NCBI GenBank assembly: GCA_963700195.1
Contig: CAVOWQ010000008.1
Span: 62,001 to 126,000, forward strand
DNA length: 64,000 nucleotides
Direction of reading: 5' to 3'
DNA from: AP-15 sp963700195
GTDB taxonomy: Bacteria; Pseudomonadota; Alphaproteobacteria; ATCC43930; CGMCC-115725
Part shown: positions 25,419 to 34,049 of the stretch, piece after piece
Layout: each line of letters begins with the position of its first letter
Position numbering within the stretch: position 1 is the stretch's first letter
The notes under the pieces: model-generated
What the model saw: only the letters and a program-made list of their open reading frames with translations
The model's database searches: none
Told to the model about the DNA's origin: nothing
Translations under genes and position numbers: made by a program

Positions 25419-26693
25419 TTATGGCAATTTTGCCGATGCCGTATCACCTCCGGCCTCAAAGTTGGGTTTTGCCTTGGACCGCGAGGCGGAGCGCAGGGCG
25501 TGGCGGGTGAGCAGCCCGAGCGGTACGCACAACAGCAGCATCAGTGCGCCGAGCACGAAAAAGCTTTCGCTGACACCCCAATGGTCGGCGATTGCGCCCA
25601 TCAGCGGCGGGATCACGATCGAGGTGAGCCGCTGCCCGGTCTGACGCAGTCCGACAACCGCACCTTGCTGATGGCGGCCGACCGCTCTTGCCTGCACCGA
25701 TAAGATGACCGGCTGGATGACGCCTTCCAGCCAGCCGCGGATCACCTGCGACAGCAGCAGCAAGGTGAAGATTCCGCCCAGCAGCGGCGTCATCGCAATC
25801 AGCAGGATCGACAGCACGGTGCCGCTCAGCATTGTCCGCAGAGGATCGCCCAATCGCACCGCGCGCCCGGCAAAGAGCGATCCGAACCCACTCGCAATCT
25901 CGGCCGTAGCGAACAGGATGCCGATGGTCGTGCCGACCAGCCCGATCTCCTTGAGATAAACGACATAGACCGAGGTCTGGATGCTGTATGTCGTATTGCG
26001 CATCGAGATGACCGCCATCGACACCGCGACGGCCGGGATCGCGACCAGCATGATCGAGTTCACATAGTCCGAGGTTCGGGGCAAGACGTCGCGGGCGCGG
26101 AACCGCGCCCGTGCGGTTCCATCCGCTGGTCGCGGTCCGAAAATCTCGGCCTCTTGTGTGCGCAGCAATGCAATGGTCAATACCGCGCCCCAAGCAGCGC
26201 CAAAGAGATAGGCCGGCCACGCTCCGCCGAAATCCCAGACCATGCCGGCAAGAATTGGCGCCGTCGTCGAGCCGAGCCTCGCAAAGAAGCTGAACTTGCC
26301 GATGTAGCGGGCGTCGCCCGCGGAGAGCTGGGCGATCAAGGTCTGCGCGCCGGACCAAGCGAAGGAAACTGCGGCGCCGTTCACCAGCTGCAATAGCAAT
26401 AACGCCCAGAACCCCGGCACGAGTGGAAAGAGCGGCGCCAGGGCCATACCGATCCAGACAAAGAACAAGGTGACCCTGCGCGTGCCGAACCGGTCCATCA
26501 ACACGCCGATGTGGATCGACAGAAACAAGGCGAGCATCGAGCGCGCCCCCACCAGGATGCCGATCTCGACCGCGTCGAACCCCAGCGACAGGCCATAGAG
26601 CGGGATCAGGAAGGTAAAGAAATCGACATACCCCATGCTGAACGGCCCGGCGACGTAGAGCGACGCGGGGGGCCTGGAGGGGGCGGTGTTCAT
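25419..26693 (-). CDS. MFS transporter
   Basis: 424 residues, 12 predicted TM helices. VDFFTFLIPLYGLSLGFDAV, then the MFS loop 2-3 motif as HIGVLMDRFGTRRVTLF (G-x-L-x-D-R-x-G-x-R). The second half includes GTTIGILFATAEIASGFGSL, FAGRAVRLGDPLRTMLSG and VGRHQQGAVVGLRQTGQRLT. Likely a drug or metabolite proton antiporter; the substrate is unknown. Convergent with the HIBADH-like gene. C-terminus rich in Arg/Lys on the cytoplasmic side. Confidence 0.88.
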   Translation of the reverse strand: MNTAPSRPPASLYVAGPFSMGYVDFFTFLIPLYGLSLGFDAVEIGILVGARSMLALFLSIHIGVLMDRFGTRRVTLFFVWIGMALAPLFPLVPGFWALLLLQLVNGAAVSFAWSGAQTLIAQLSAGDARYIGKFSFFARLGSTTAPILAGMVWDFGGAWPAYLFGAAWGAVLTIALLRTQEAEIFGPRPADGTARARFRARDVLPRTSDYVNSIMLVAIPAVAVSMAVISMRNTTYSIQTSVYVVYLKEIGLVGTTIGILFATAEIASGFGSLFAGRAVRLGDPLRTMLSGTVLSILLIAMTPLLGGIFTLLLLSQVIRGWLEGVIQPVILSVQARAVGRHQQGAVVGLRQTGQRLTSIVIPPLMGAIADHWGVSESFFVLGALMLLLCVPLGLLTRHALRSASRSKAKPNFEAGGDTASAKLP

Positions 26694-26994
26694 GCCGGTG
26701 AGGTCTCAGGAGTAGTAGGAACTCATCCGGCGCAGCATAGCCCGCGGTTTGCTCGACATACGATAAAGCGTCTGGCAGCCCAGACCGGCCGCCGACGCAA
26801 GCGGCTCGCCGACCCTGGGGATCTGCATCGTCTGTTTGCCAGTCATAAATTGTGCTTAGCATAGACGGCACCGGTCGCGACGCCATCGCACAACCGGTAG
26901 AATTGTGGCTCCGGCCTAGCAGGGCGATCCAAGTCCATTACCTGTGGTGTGGACTGTCGGGGCAGATCCGGCCGAGGGGATTATTCCGTAGAAA
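26694..26994. other. Divergent intergenic, nothing recognised
   Basis: 301 bases between the MFS gene (leftward) and the ABC transporter pair (rightward). It must contain both promoters. No convincing consensus, repeat or small gene seen. Confidence 0.4.
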
Positions 26995-27801
26995 ATGACT
27001 GCTGCGATCATCGAGGCCCGCGATCTGGTCAAGCGCTTCGACAGCTTTACTGCAGTAGACCACATCTCGTTCGCGGTGCCGGAAGGCGTCATCTTCGGCT
27101 TTCTCGGCCCCAACGGCGCCGGCAAAACGACGACGATCAAGATGCTGACGACGGTGCTCAGCCCAAGCGCGGGGCGGCTCAGGGTTGCCGGCCACGACCC
27201 GGTCAAAGAGCCGCTCTTGGTGCGCCGCGCCTTCGGCATCGTGTTCCAGGATCCGAGCCTCGACGACGAGCTGACGGCGGCCGAGAACATGGAATTGCAC
27301 GGTGTGCTCTACCGCGTGCCGCGGGCGCTGCGCCGCGAGCGCATCGAGGCGCTCTTACGCTTCGTCGGCCTCTGGGAGCGGCGCGACGACTACGTCAAGC
27401 GCTTCTCGGGCGGCATGAAGCGCCGGCTCGAAATCGCCCGTGCGCTGCAGCACCGGCCGCGCATCCTGTTCCTCGACGAGCCGACCGCTGGGCTCGACCC
27501 GCAGACCCGCAACCAGATCTGGGAATTCATCCGCGCCCTCAGCCGCGACGAGGGAGTGACGGTATTTTTCACGACGCACTACATGGAGGAGGCGGAGCGC
27601 GTCGCCGACCGGATAGCGGTCATCGACCATGGCCGAATTGTCGCCGAGGGCACCACCGCGGCGCTGCGGCTACAGACCGGCGGCCGCACCCTGGAGGACG
27701 CGTTCATTTCGCTGACCGGGCACAGCATCCGCGAGGACGAGGCAGCGCCGGTTGACCGCATGCGCATGATGCGCCAGGTATGGCGCGGCCGTCGCCGGTG
27801 A
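26995..27801 (+). CDS. ABC exporter ATP-binding protein (DrrA type)
   Basis: 268 residues. MTAAIIEARDLVKRFDSFTA; Walker A FGFLGPNGAGKTTTIKMLTT; Q-loop GIVFQDPSLDDELTAAENME; ABC signature YVKRFSGGMKRRLEIARALQ; Walker B ILFLDEPTAGLDPQTRNQIW; H-loop FFTTHYMEEAERVADRIAVI. The short C-terminal domain (GRTLEDAFISLTGHSIRE) is that of the daunorubicin-resistance DrrA family. Pairs with the overlapping ABC-2 permease gene downstream to form an exporter of drugs, lipids or polysaccharide. Confidence 0.93.
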   Translation: MTAAIIEARDLVKRFDSFTAVDHISFAVPEGVIFGFLGPNGAGKTTTIKMLTTVLSPSAGRLRVAGHDPVKEPLLVRRAFGIVFQDPSLDDELTAAENMELHGVLYRVPRALRRERIEALLRFVGLWERRDDYVKRFSGGMKRRLEIARALQHRPRILFLDEPTAGLDPQTRNQIWEFIRALSRDEGVTVFFTTHYMEEAERVADRIAVIDHGRIVAEGTTAALRLQTGGRTLEDAFISLTGHSIREDEAAPVDRMRMMRQVWRGRRR

Positions 27802-28544
27802 ACGCCGTCTTCATCCTGTGGCTGCGGCAATTGAAGCGGTATTTCCGCTCGCGCGCCCGCATGTTCGGTTCGCTCGGCCAGCCGACCCTGTTCCTCTTGG
27901 CGCTCGGTTTCGGGCTGGGGCCGACCTTCGCGCGAGCCGGCCGCGGCGACTATGTGCAGTTTCTGGCGCCGGGCATCGTCACAATGGGCATCCTGTTCAC
28001 CGCAGTCTTCAGCGGCATCGAGATCATCTGGGACCGCCAGTTCGGCTTTCTGAAGGAAACCCTGGTGGCGCCGGTGCCGCGGCTGGAGATCGTGCTCGGG
28101 CGCACGCTCGGCAGTGCCACGGTCGCGCTGATCCAGGGCAGCATCGTCTTTCTCGTCTGCCTCGCCGCCGGCTTCCGGCCAGTGCACCCGCTGCTATTGC
28201 CATTGGCACTCTTATTCATGGTGCTGATCGCGATCATGTGCACCGCGATCGGCACCGCCGTCGGCTCGGTATTGCAGGACATGCAGGGCTTTCAGCTGAT
28301 CATGAACTTCATCGTGCTGCCGCTCTTTTTCTTTTCGAGCGCTCTCTTCCCGGTACCGGACCTGCCGGGGCCGGTGCGGCTCGCTGTGCGGCTCAACCCG
28401 CTCAGCTACGGCGTCGACGGCCTGCGCGGCGCCCTCAACGGCGGTTTCTCTTTCGGCGTCGCGACCGACTTCGCGGTCCTCGGCCTCCTCGCCACGATCC
28501 TGCTCGCGCTCGGCGCCTGGCTGTTCTCGAAGATCGAGGCGTAG
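27780..28544 (+). CDS. ABC-2 type permease (DrrB type)
   Basis: 254 residues, starting inside the end of the ATPase gene (22-base overlap), indicating translational coupling. Six TM helices: about 28-48, 60-80, 102-125, 138-160, 168-190 and 228-250. Motifs are FLAPGIVTMGILFTAVFSGI, DRQFGFLKETLVAPVPRLEI (the conserved E-x-x-x-x-P segment of ABC-2 permeases) and LPLFFFSSALFPVPDLPGPV then RLAVRLNPLSYGVDGLR. Forms the membrane half of the exporter. Confidence 0.92.
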   Translation: MARPSPVNAVFILWLRQLKRYFRSRARMFGSLGQPTLFLLALGFGLGPTFARAGRGDYVQFLAPGIVTMGILFTAVFSGIEIIWDRQFGFLKETLVAPVPRLEIVLGRTLGSATVALIQGSIVFLVCLAAGFRPVHPLLLPLALLFMVLIAIMCTAIGTAVGSVLQDMQGFQLIMNFIVLPLFFFSSALFPVPDLPGPVRLAVRLNPLSYGVDGLRGALNGGFSFGVATDFAVLGLLATILLALGAWLFSKIEA

Positions 28545-28826
28545 CAGTCGGCGGCGCTGCCGCCAATCCGGGCGAGGCACCAACCGGAGCTGCAGTCCCT
28601 GTGGCAGATTGCCCCACTTTCCCACCTCACCGGGCTCTGTCTTGCCTTAGGCAATGACCGCAATGGGGCAGGAAGAGCGGTTCCCGGCGCGACGGCTGAA
28701 TGGCCGCGAACGATCGACTGCGGCGGCTTGGGAAAAGGCGCGGTGAACGTCAGCTGTTGGCACATCACGCGGGTTCGACCCATCACCGTGAACCCCCAAG
28801 GGGTACACCCCAAAAAACCGCAAGAA

Positions 28827-30389
28827 CTAATCGTCCGCCGCCGCGGGCAGCGGCTGGCGGCGCCGGGTGCGGACCAGCAGCAATAGCGGCAGTGAGGCGA
28901 GGATGACGATCAGCATCAGCGCGAAATCGTCGTTGTAGGCGATCATTGCGGCCTGGCGGGTGACTTCGTGATTGAGCGCGGCGATCCCCGAGGGGTCGGT
29001 CAGGCTGAACGGGGCAGACAGGTAGGGCGCCTGGGCCAGCGGGTTGTCCGGGCGCAGGTGTTCCATCAGGCGCGAATGAACGATCTGCGTGTTCTGGCTG
29101 AGCTCGGTTTCGAGGATGGCGATGCCGATGCTGCCGCCGAGCATGCGCATCAGTGCGCGCAATGCGGTTCCCTGGGTCAGGATGTGGTGCGGCAGGCCCG
29201 ACAGCGCGAGAAGGTTGAGCGGCACAAAGGTGCAGCCGAGCCCGAAGCCCTGCGCGAAGCCGGCGAACAGTATCGGCCCGGACCCCATGTAGAGGGAATA
29301 GCCGGTCATCTGCCACAGCGAGGCCGCGGTCATCAGAAATCCGACCAGGATGAACAGGCGGTTGTCGACCCGGTCGATCATGCGGGCGACGATGAACATC
29401 GCCAGCATCGTGCCGAAGCCGCGCGGCGCCATCATCCACCCGGCGTCGAACACCGGGTAGTTCAGCAATACCTGCATCATCGACGGCAGCAGCGCCAGAG
29501 TGCCGGTGAGGATCATGCCGACCCCGAACATCAACAGGCTGCCGGCGACAAAATTCGGGCTCTTCAACAGCTCGCGATTGAGAAACGAGCGCTCGCCGGC
29601 GGTCGTCGTATGGACGGCCAACAGGTAGAAGCACAACCCCGCGATCGTCGCCTCGATCCAGATTTCGGTCGAGTGGAACCAGTCCTTGAGCTGGCCGCGG
29701 TCGAGCATCAGTTGCAATGAGCCGACGCCGAGGCTCAGCATCGCAAAGCCGAAGCCGTCGAACGGGTCGCGCCGCATCGTGCGGGAATGGCGGATGAATA
29801 CGAAGATGCCGAGCGCGCACAATGCGCCGACCGGCAGGTTGATGTAAAAGCACCAGCGCCAGCCGAAATTATCGGTCAGCCAGCCACCCAGGGTCGGGCC
29901 GATGATCGGCCCCATCATCGCGCCGGTGCTGAAGATCGCCATCGCGTAGCCGTGGCGCTCGCGCGGATAGATCGTAAAGAGCGTGGCCTGGCCGAGCGGC
30001 ACCAGCCCGGCGCTGCATACACCCTGCAGGAGGCGATAGAGCACCAGCTGCGTGAGGCTGGTCGCGGCGCCGCACAGCGCCGAGGCGATCGTGAACCCGA
30101 CGACCGAGGCGAGAAAGATGTATTTGACGCCAAAATGCCCGGCGAGCCAGCCGGTCAGAGGCATCATGATTGCCGAGGCGACGATATAGGACGTCAATAC
30201 CCACGAGATCTGGTCCTGCGCCGCCGACATGCTGCCCTGGATATGCGGCAGGCAGACATTGACGATCGTCGTGTCGAGCCCCTGCATGACGCAGGCGCAG
30301 ATGATCGTCGCGGTGGTCGCGGCCCGGTTGGCCGCCGGTAGGGCGCTCTCTCCCCTCACTCCTCCTCCCGCCTTCCAATTCTCTCTCAT
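28827..30389 (-). CDS. DHA2-family MFS multidrug exporter (EmrB/QacA type)
   Basis: About 520 residues, 14 TM segments. CACVMQGLDTTIVNVCLPHI, QDQISWVLTSYIVASAIMMP, LTGWLAGHFGVKYIFL (D/G-x-x-G loop motif), GPIIGPTLGGWLTDNFGWRW then CFYINLPVG (motif C and the DHA2 W-R-W-x-F-x-I-N-x-P-x-G signature). The C-terminal half ends LLLLVRTRRRQPLPAAADD. Proton-driven drug export is the family role. The start is doubtful: ATG 30389 lies in the arm of a palindromic repeat; GTG 30359, just after GGGAGGAGGA, is an alternative. No periplasmic adaptor (EmrA) gene is adjacent. Confidence 0.9.
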   Translation of the reverse strand: MRENWKAGGGVRGESALPAANRAATTATIICACVMQGLDTTIVNVCLPHIQGSMSAAQDQISWVLTSYIVASAIMMPLTGWLAGHFGVKYIFLASVVGFTIASALCGAATSLTQLVLYRLLQGVCSAGLVPLGQATLFTIYPRERHGYAMAIFSTGAMMGPIIGPTLGGWLTDNFGWRWCFYINLPVGALCALGIFVFIRHSRTMRRDPFDGFGFAMLSLGVGSLQLMLDRGQLKDWFHSTEIWIEATIAGLCFYLLAVHTTTAGERSFLNRELLKSPNFVAGSLLMFGVGMILTGTLALLPSMMQVLLNYPVFDAGWMMAPRGFGTMLAMFIVARMIDRVDNRLFILVGFLMTAASLWQMTGYSLYMGSGPILFAGFAQGFGLGCTFVPLNLLALSGLPHHILTQGTALRALMRMLGGSIGIAILETELSQNTQIVHSRLMEHLRPDNPLAQAPYLSAPFSLTDPSGIAALNHEVTRQAAMIAYNDDFALMLIVILASLPLLLLVRTRRRQPLPAAADD

Positions 30390-30463
30390 TGCGAGCGCAG
30401 CGAAGCAATCTCGGCTCAGCGCACCCCCAGCGAGATTGCTTCGTCGCTGCGCTCCTCGCAATG
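30387..30463. repeat. Palindromic interspersed repeat (REP/MITE-like)
   Basis: Two inverted arms of about 30 bases: CATTGCGAGCGCAGCGAAGC... at the left and its near-complement ...GCTGCGCTCCTCGCAATG at the right, separated by about 17 bases (GGCTCAGCGCACCCCCA). This is the widely dispersed alphaproteobacterial palindrome, usually recognised in mistranslated form as RGAQRRSNL...DCFAALAM. It sits in the 5' end of the DHA2 exporter gene and may supply its ATG. Confidence 0.8.
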
Positions 30464-30585
30464 ACAAGATAACTCCGGTCTTCCAGCCGGCCCAACCCGG
30501 ACCGCATGTCGGAGCGAGCGCTCCGGGTACCGCGGGCCGCCACTGCGTGCTATAAGCCGCACCGAGCCGACGAGGAGGTTCCCGC

Positions 30586-31635
30586 ATGAAGAACGGCATG
30601 GTCATCATCGACGCCGACGGGCACGCCGTCGATTACGAGCCGGCATACCGCGAGAGGTTGCCGGAAAAGTACCGCAACCGGGCGACGATCTATCCCGCCG
30701 ACAATTTCGACCGCACGCAAAACGGCGCGCTTGCCGCTAAGCGGCCGCCGTCGCCGGCGCAGAACCTCGCCGACAACGCGCAGGAAGGAATCGATCTGCA
30801 GATCATCTACCCGACCGGCGGGTTGATGCTGACCCGGGTGCGCGAGCGCGATTATGCGATCGCCTTGTGCCGGGCCTACAACGACTGGCTCTTCGATTGG
30901 TGCGCGATCGATCGCAAGCGGCTGAAGGCCGTCGCCCTCGTCCCGTTGCATGTCGACACCCGGGCCGCCATCGACGAGATGGAGCGGGCCGTCTCGAAGC
31001 TCGGCAATGTCGGCGTGATGGTCAATACCTACGACCGCAGCCGCAATATCGCCCACCGCGATTTCTGGCCGTTCTACGAGGAATGCGCGCGCCAGGGAGT
31101 GCCGGTGGCGTTTCACGCCTCGGGCAGCGACACGATGGACCCGCTGTGCCATTTCGAGAATTTTCTGCAGATCCACACCTTGTCGCACGCGCCCGAACAG
31201 CTGATCGCTTGCACGGCGGTCATCTATAGCGGGTTGTTGGAAAAGTATCAGGACCTGCGTGTCGCCTTCCTCGAGGCCGGGATCGGCTGGGTTCCGTTCT
31301 GGATGGAGCACATGGACGAGGAATACGAATTCCGGCCGTTCGACGCGCCGCTCTTGAAGGCCAAGCCGTCGGAATACATGACTTGCGGCCGGGTATTCGT
31401 GTCCTGCGAGCCGGAAGAGAAGACCTTGCGCTACGTGCCTGAGTTTTTCCCCGCCGACAATATCCTGTTCGCATCCGATTATCCGCACTGGGACGGTCAG
31501 TTCCCCGATGCGGTTTCAACCTTGGCGGACCGCACCGACATCGCGGACGGCCTCAAACGCAAGATCTTCTTCGACAACCCGCAGCGCTTTTATGGAATGA
31601 GCGTGGACCCCGCCACCTTCGGCGCGGGCCATTAG
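30586..31635 (+). CDS. Amidohydrolase family 2 protein (ACMSD-like)
   Basis: 349 residues. MKNGMVIIDADGHAVDYEPA carries the N-terminal metal site in the D-x-D-x-H form; HASGSD at about 184 gives the second-shell His; LRVAFLEAGIGWVPFWMEHM and NILFASDYPHWDGQFPDAVS hold the C-terminal metal-binding Asp. This is the TIM-barrel amidohydrolase_2 family, which includes 2-amino-3-carboxymuconate semialdehyde decarboxylase. It is probably a decarboxylase or hydrolase of an aromatic-derived acid. GAGGAGGTTCCCGC precedes the ATG. An Ldh-type dehydrogenase follows after 14 bases. Confidence 0.9.
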   Translation: MKNGMVIIDADGHAVDYEPAYRERLPEKYRNRATIYPADNFDRTQNGALAAKRPPSPAQNLADNAQEGIDLQIIYPTGGLMLTRVRERDYAIALCRAYNDWLFDWCAIDRKRLKAVALVPLHVDTRAAIDEMERAVSKLGNVGVMVNTYDRSRNIAHRDFWPFYEECARQGVPVAFHASGSDTMDPLCHFENFLQIHTLSHAPEQLIACTAVIYSGLLEKYQDLRVAFLEAGIGWVPFWMEHMDEEYEFRPFDAPLLKAKPSEYMTCGRVFVSCEPEEKTLRYVPEFFPADNILFASDYPHWDGQFPDAVSTLADRTDIADGLKRKIFFDNPQRFYGMSVDPATFGAGH

Positions 31636-31649
31636 GGAGGGAGAACACG

Positions 31650-32711
31650 ATGCCGAAAATTCCGGCGGAGCGGCTGACCGAGATCGGGCGGGCATTGTTC
31701 GTGGCGGCGGGGACCCCGCCGGAAGAGGCCGAGATCGTCGTGCGGCATGTGGTCAACGCGAACCTTGCCGGGCATGACTCGCACGGCGTGATCCAGATCC
31801 CGACCTATATCGAGCGTATCAAGGTCGGCCACATCGTGCCCGGCGCGCCGTGGAAAATCGTCCAGGAATCACCGACCACCACGGTCGTCGACGGGCATTG
31901 GGGTTTCGGCTACGTCGTCAACGAGCGGGCGATGCGGCTGACCATCGAGAAGGCCGAGAAATCCAACGTAGCGGCGGCAACGGTGTTTCGCCAGGGCCAT
32001 ATCGGCCGGCTCGCGAGCTACACGTTGATGGCGGCGAAGGCTGGCATGATCGGGCTGATCACCGCCGATTCCGGGCGCTCGCCAAAGGCGGTGGCGCCGT
32101 TTGGCGGGCGCGAGGCGCGGCTCGGCACCAACCCGATCTCGATCGCGATGCCGTCCGATCTCGATGGGCCACTCTACCTCGACATGGCCACCTCGGCGGC
32201 CGCCGCCGGCAAGATAGCGCTCTCGGTCGCCCGCGGCACGCCGGTGCCGCCGGGCTGGATCATCGACCGCGACGGCAGGCCGACCACCGACCCGAGCCAA
32301 TTGCGCCAGGGCGGCGCGCTCCTCCCGGTCGGCGGCAGCGAAGGCTACAAGGGCTATGGCCTTTCGGTGATGGTCGAGATCCTGTGCGGTCTGTTGACCG
32401 GCCTCGGCTTTGGGGTCGAGCCGACCGGACGCCACAATGACGGCTGCTTCATGGCCGTCTTCAAGGTCGACGCGTTCCGGCCGCTCGCCCAGTTCAAGCA
32501 GGACATCGGCGAGTTCGTGCAGTATCTGAAGGCGACAAAGCCGGCCGAAGGCAGCAGCGGCGTGTACTATCCGGGCGAGATCGAGCACCTGCGCGAGGAG
32601 GATCGCCACAGTAACGGCATCGAGATCGAGGACGCCACCTGGTACAAGCTGCGCAGTTTGGCGGAAGGCTACGGGTTGGCCGACCAGCTCGGGTTCGCCG
32701 AAATCGAGTGA
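31650..32711 (+). CDS. Ldh-family (malate/L-lactate/ureidoglycolate) NAD(P) dehydrogenase
   Basis: 353 residues. MPKIPAERLTEIGRALFVAA, the catalytic NANLAGHDSHGVIQIPTYIE (His in GHDSHG), VATVFRQGHIGRLASYTLMA-type core AAATVFRQGHIGRLASYTLM, and LGTNPISIAMPSDLDGPLYL then DMATSAAAAGKI. This fold is distinct from classical Rossmann dehydrogenases and reduces 2-oxo acids. AGGGAGGGAGAACACG precedes the ATG. Cotranscribed with the amidohydrolase; together they could process one carboxylic-acid substrate. Confidence 0.9.
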   Translation: MPKIPAERLTEIGRALFVAAGTPPEEAEIVVRHVVNANLAGHDSHGVIQIPTYIERIKVGHIVPGAPWKIVQESPTTTVVDGHWGFGYVVNERAMRLTIEKAEKSNVAAATVFRQGHIGRLASYTLMAAKAGMIGLITADSGRSPKAVAPFGGREARLGTNPISIAMPSDLDGPLYLDMATSAAAAGKIALSVARGTPVPPGWIIDRDGRPTTDPSQLRQGGALLPVGGSEGYKGYGLSVMVEILCGLLTGLGFGVEPTGRHNDGCFMAVFKVDAFRPLAQFKQDIGEFVQYLKATKPAEGSSGVYYPGEIEHLREEDRHSNGIEIEDATWYKLRSLAEGYGLADQLGFAEIE

Positions 32712-32811
32712 GCCCAACCGGCTGTGAAATCCGAAAAAAGTGGCGGAACGCGGCCCTATCGAGTATAGTCCGGGTGGGGAAAATCTATGAAATAATTCAG
32801 GGGTATTGGAG

Positions 32812-33051
32812 ATGCGGGGGGTGGCGCTTGTTGTGTTCCTTGGCCTCATCGCTTGCGCCACGGGGGACGCCGCGACATCCGCAAAGGCTTCCTCCGAGCT
32901 GCGCGAGTGGCGAACTGCGGACGGAAAACCGCCTTCGAAAAACGAGTTTGCGGCAGTCGTCGCCGCCTGCGAAGACCGGGCAAAGACTGCCGATAAAAGC
33001 GACCCGATCGACGGCTGTCTCGCCGATTACGGGCTGCATCGCGTGCAGTGA
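32812..33051 (+). CDS. Small putative lipoprotein
   Basis: 79 residues from the ATG at 32812 (GGGGTATTGGAG upstream). MRGVALVVFLGLIACATGDA is a short signal with lipobox LIAC (Cys at about 15), followed by a hydrophilic domain with SSELREWRTADGKPPSKNEF, VVAACEDRAKTADKSDPIDG and CLADYGLHRVQ. Two mature cysteines (ACED, GCLA) could form a disulphide. Family not recognised. Followed by a strong hairpin at 33085. Confidence 0.6.
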   Translation: MRGVALVVFLGLIACATGDAATSAKASSELREWRTADGKPPSKNEFAAVVAACEDRAKTADKSDPIDGCLADYGLHRVQ

Positions 33052-33084
33052 GCATGCGGCGCGCCGGGACATAGAGGCCGTAAT

Positions 33085-33118
33085 CGAGTTCGGCACCCTT
33101 TGGTGGGTGCCGAACTCG
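33085..33118. terminator. Perfect 14-bp stem hairpin
   Basis: CGAGTTCGGCACCC (33085-33098) and GGGTGCCGAACTCG (33105-33118) are exact inverted repeats with a 6-base loop TTTGGT, 34 bases after the small lipoprotein stop. No T-tract follows on the plus strand, so it could be a GC-type terminator or a transcript-stabilising hairpin. Confidence 0.6.
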
Positions 33119-33334
33119 CGGTCGTGGCCTATCTATGCCTCGCGGCCATCTTTATGCGCCGGCGCGGGCCGATGACTTTCGCGGTGTCGGTTTTCGGCTT
33201 CGCCGTGCTCGGCAACATTAGCCATTTCTGACCGCCGCCGCACCACGCCGGAAGAAAATTCCTGCGCGGGGCAAGACCCTCAGCCGCCTCGCGGCGCTCG
33301 CCCCTCTCCCGCAGTGGACCGTCGTCCCGCTTCT

Positions 33335-34039
33335 TCAATAGATCCCGGGCAGCAGCCGGGCGGTCCTTTGCCGATAGGCGGCGTATTCCGGGAAGCTTTC
33401 GGCGAGGACGGCCTCTTCGTTGTGCATGCGCCGCAGCTGGAAGGCGATTTGCACGGCGAGTGCCAAGGCGGTCGGCAGCGAGAAGAACTGCATGGAAATG
33501 CCGATGATCGCGAGTTCCTCGGCAAGATAGAGCGGGTGGCGGACAAACCGGTACGGACCCGAGGTGACAAGCCGGCGCGCCTCCGACATCATGCTGAACG
33601 AGCGGCCGAGCCGTGCCAAGGCGATGACCGCCGCCGCGCTGCCGAAGAGGACCAGCAAGGTCGAGACCATCTCCGCCGTCACGGACAATTCGCGGCGCGG
33701 GAAGAACGGAATGGCATAGACGAGAAACGCGCCGACAAAGGCGGAGATCCGCGGCTCGAGCCCGCGGGCCTTGCCCGTCGGCCGCGCCCGCAGGGCGACC
33801 GAGGCGCCAAGCAGCAGAAGAAAGGCGATCGTCGACAGCCGCATCGCCATGTTGACGGCATAGACGGCAAACGGCAGCGCCGCATCGGCCTCGCGCACAT
33901 AGCGGGCGAGACCCGCCATCTGCAATGTCGCGCAAAACATCGACCAGCCCAGCAACGGCACCCGCATCAACAAATCGTAGGCGCGCGATTGCTGCAGCTT
34001 TACGAAATCAAAACCCGGCGCCGAGAAGTCCAGTTGCAT
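33335..34039 (-). CDS. Isoprenylcysteine carboxyl methyltransferase (ICMT)-like membrane protein
   Basis: About 234 residues from the ATG at 34039 (MQLDFSAPGFDFVKLQQSRA). Several TM helices (MAMRLSTIAFLLLLGASVAL, AFVGAFLVYAIPFF, TLLVLFGSAAAVIALARLGR) lead to the ICMT/NnrU-type signature SEARRLVTSGPYRFVRHPLY then LAEELAIIGISMQF, and MHNEEAVLAESFPEYAAYRQ. This binds S-adenosylmethionine; bacterial substrates are unknown. In the given sequence it reads in frame with the upstream TadE-like gene. However, GAGGAAA stands before this ATG, and both other frames have stops at 34050 and 34045, so a separate gene is likely. Confidence 0.78.
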   Translation of the reverse strand: MQLDFSAPGFDFVKLQQSRAYDLLMRVPLLGWSMFCATLQMAGLARYVREADAALPFAVYAVNMAMRLSTIAFLLLLGASVALRARPTGKARGLEPRISAFVGAFLVYAIPFFPRRELSVTAEMVSTLLVLFGSAAAVIALARLGRSFSMMSEARRLVTSGPYRFVRHPLYLAEELAIIGISMQFFSLPTALALAVQIAFQLRRMHNEEAVLAESFPEYAAYRQRTARLLPGIY

Positions 34040-34049
34040 TTTCCTCAGT

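Noticed and set aside
33103..33231. Possible 42-residue hydrophobic protein starting at GTG 33103
   Set aside because: The GTG lies on the boundary of the perfect hairpin at 33085-33118, there is no ribosome site, and no family is recognised. It may be a remnant but cannot be supported.
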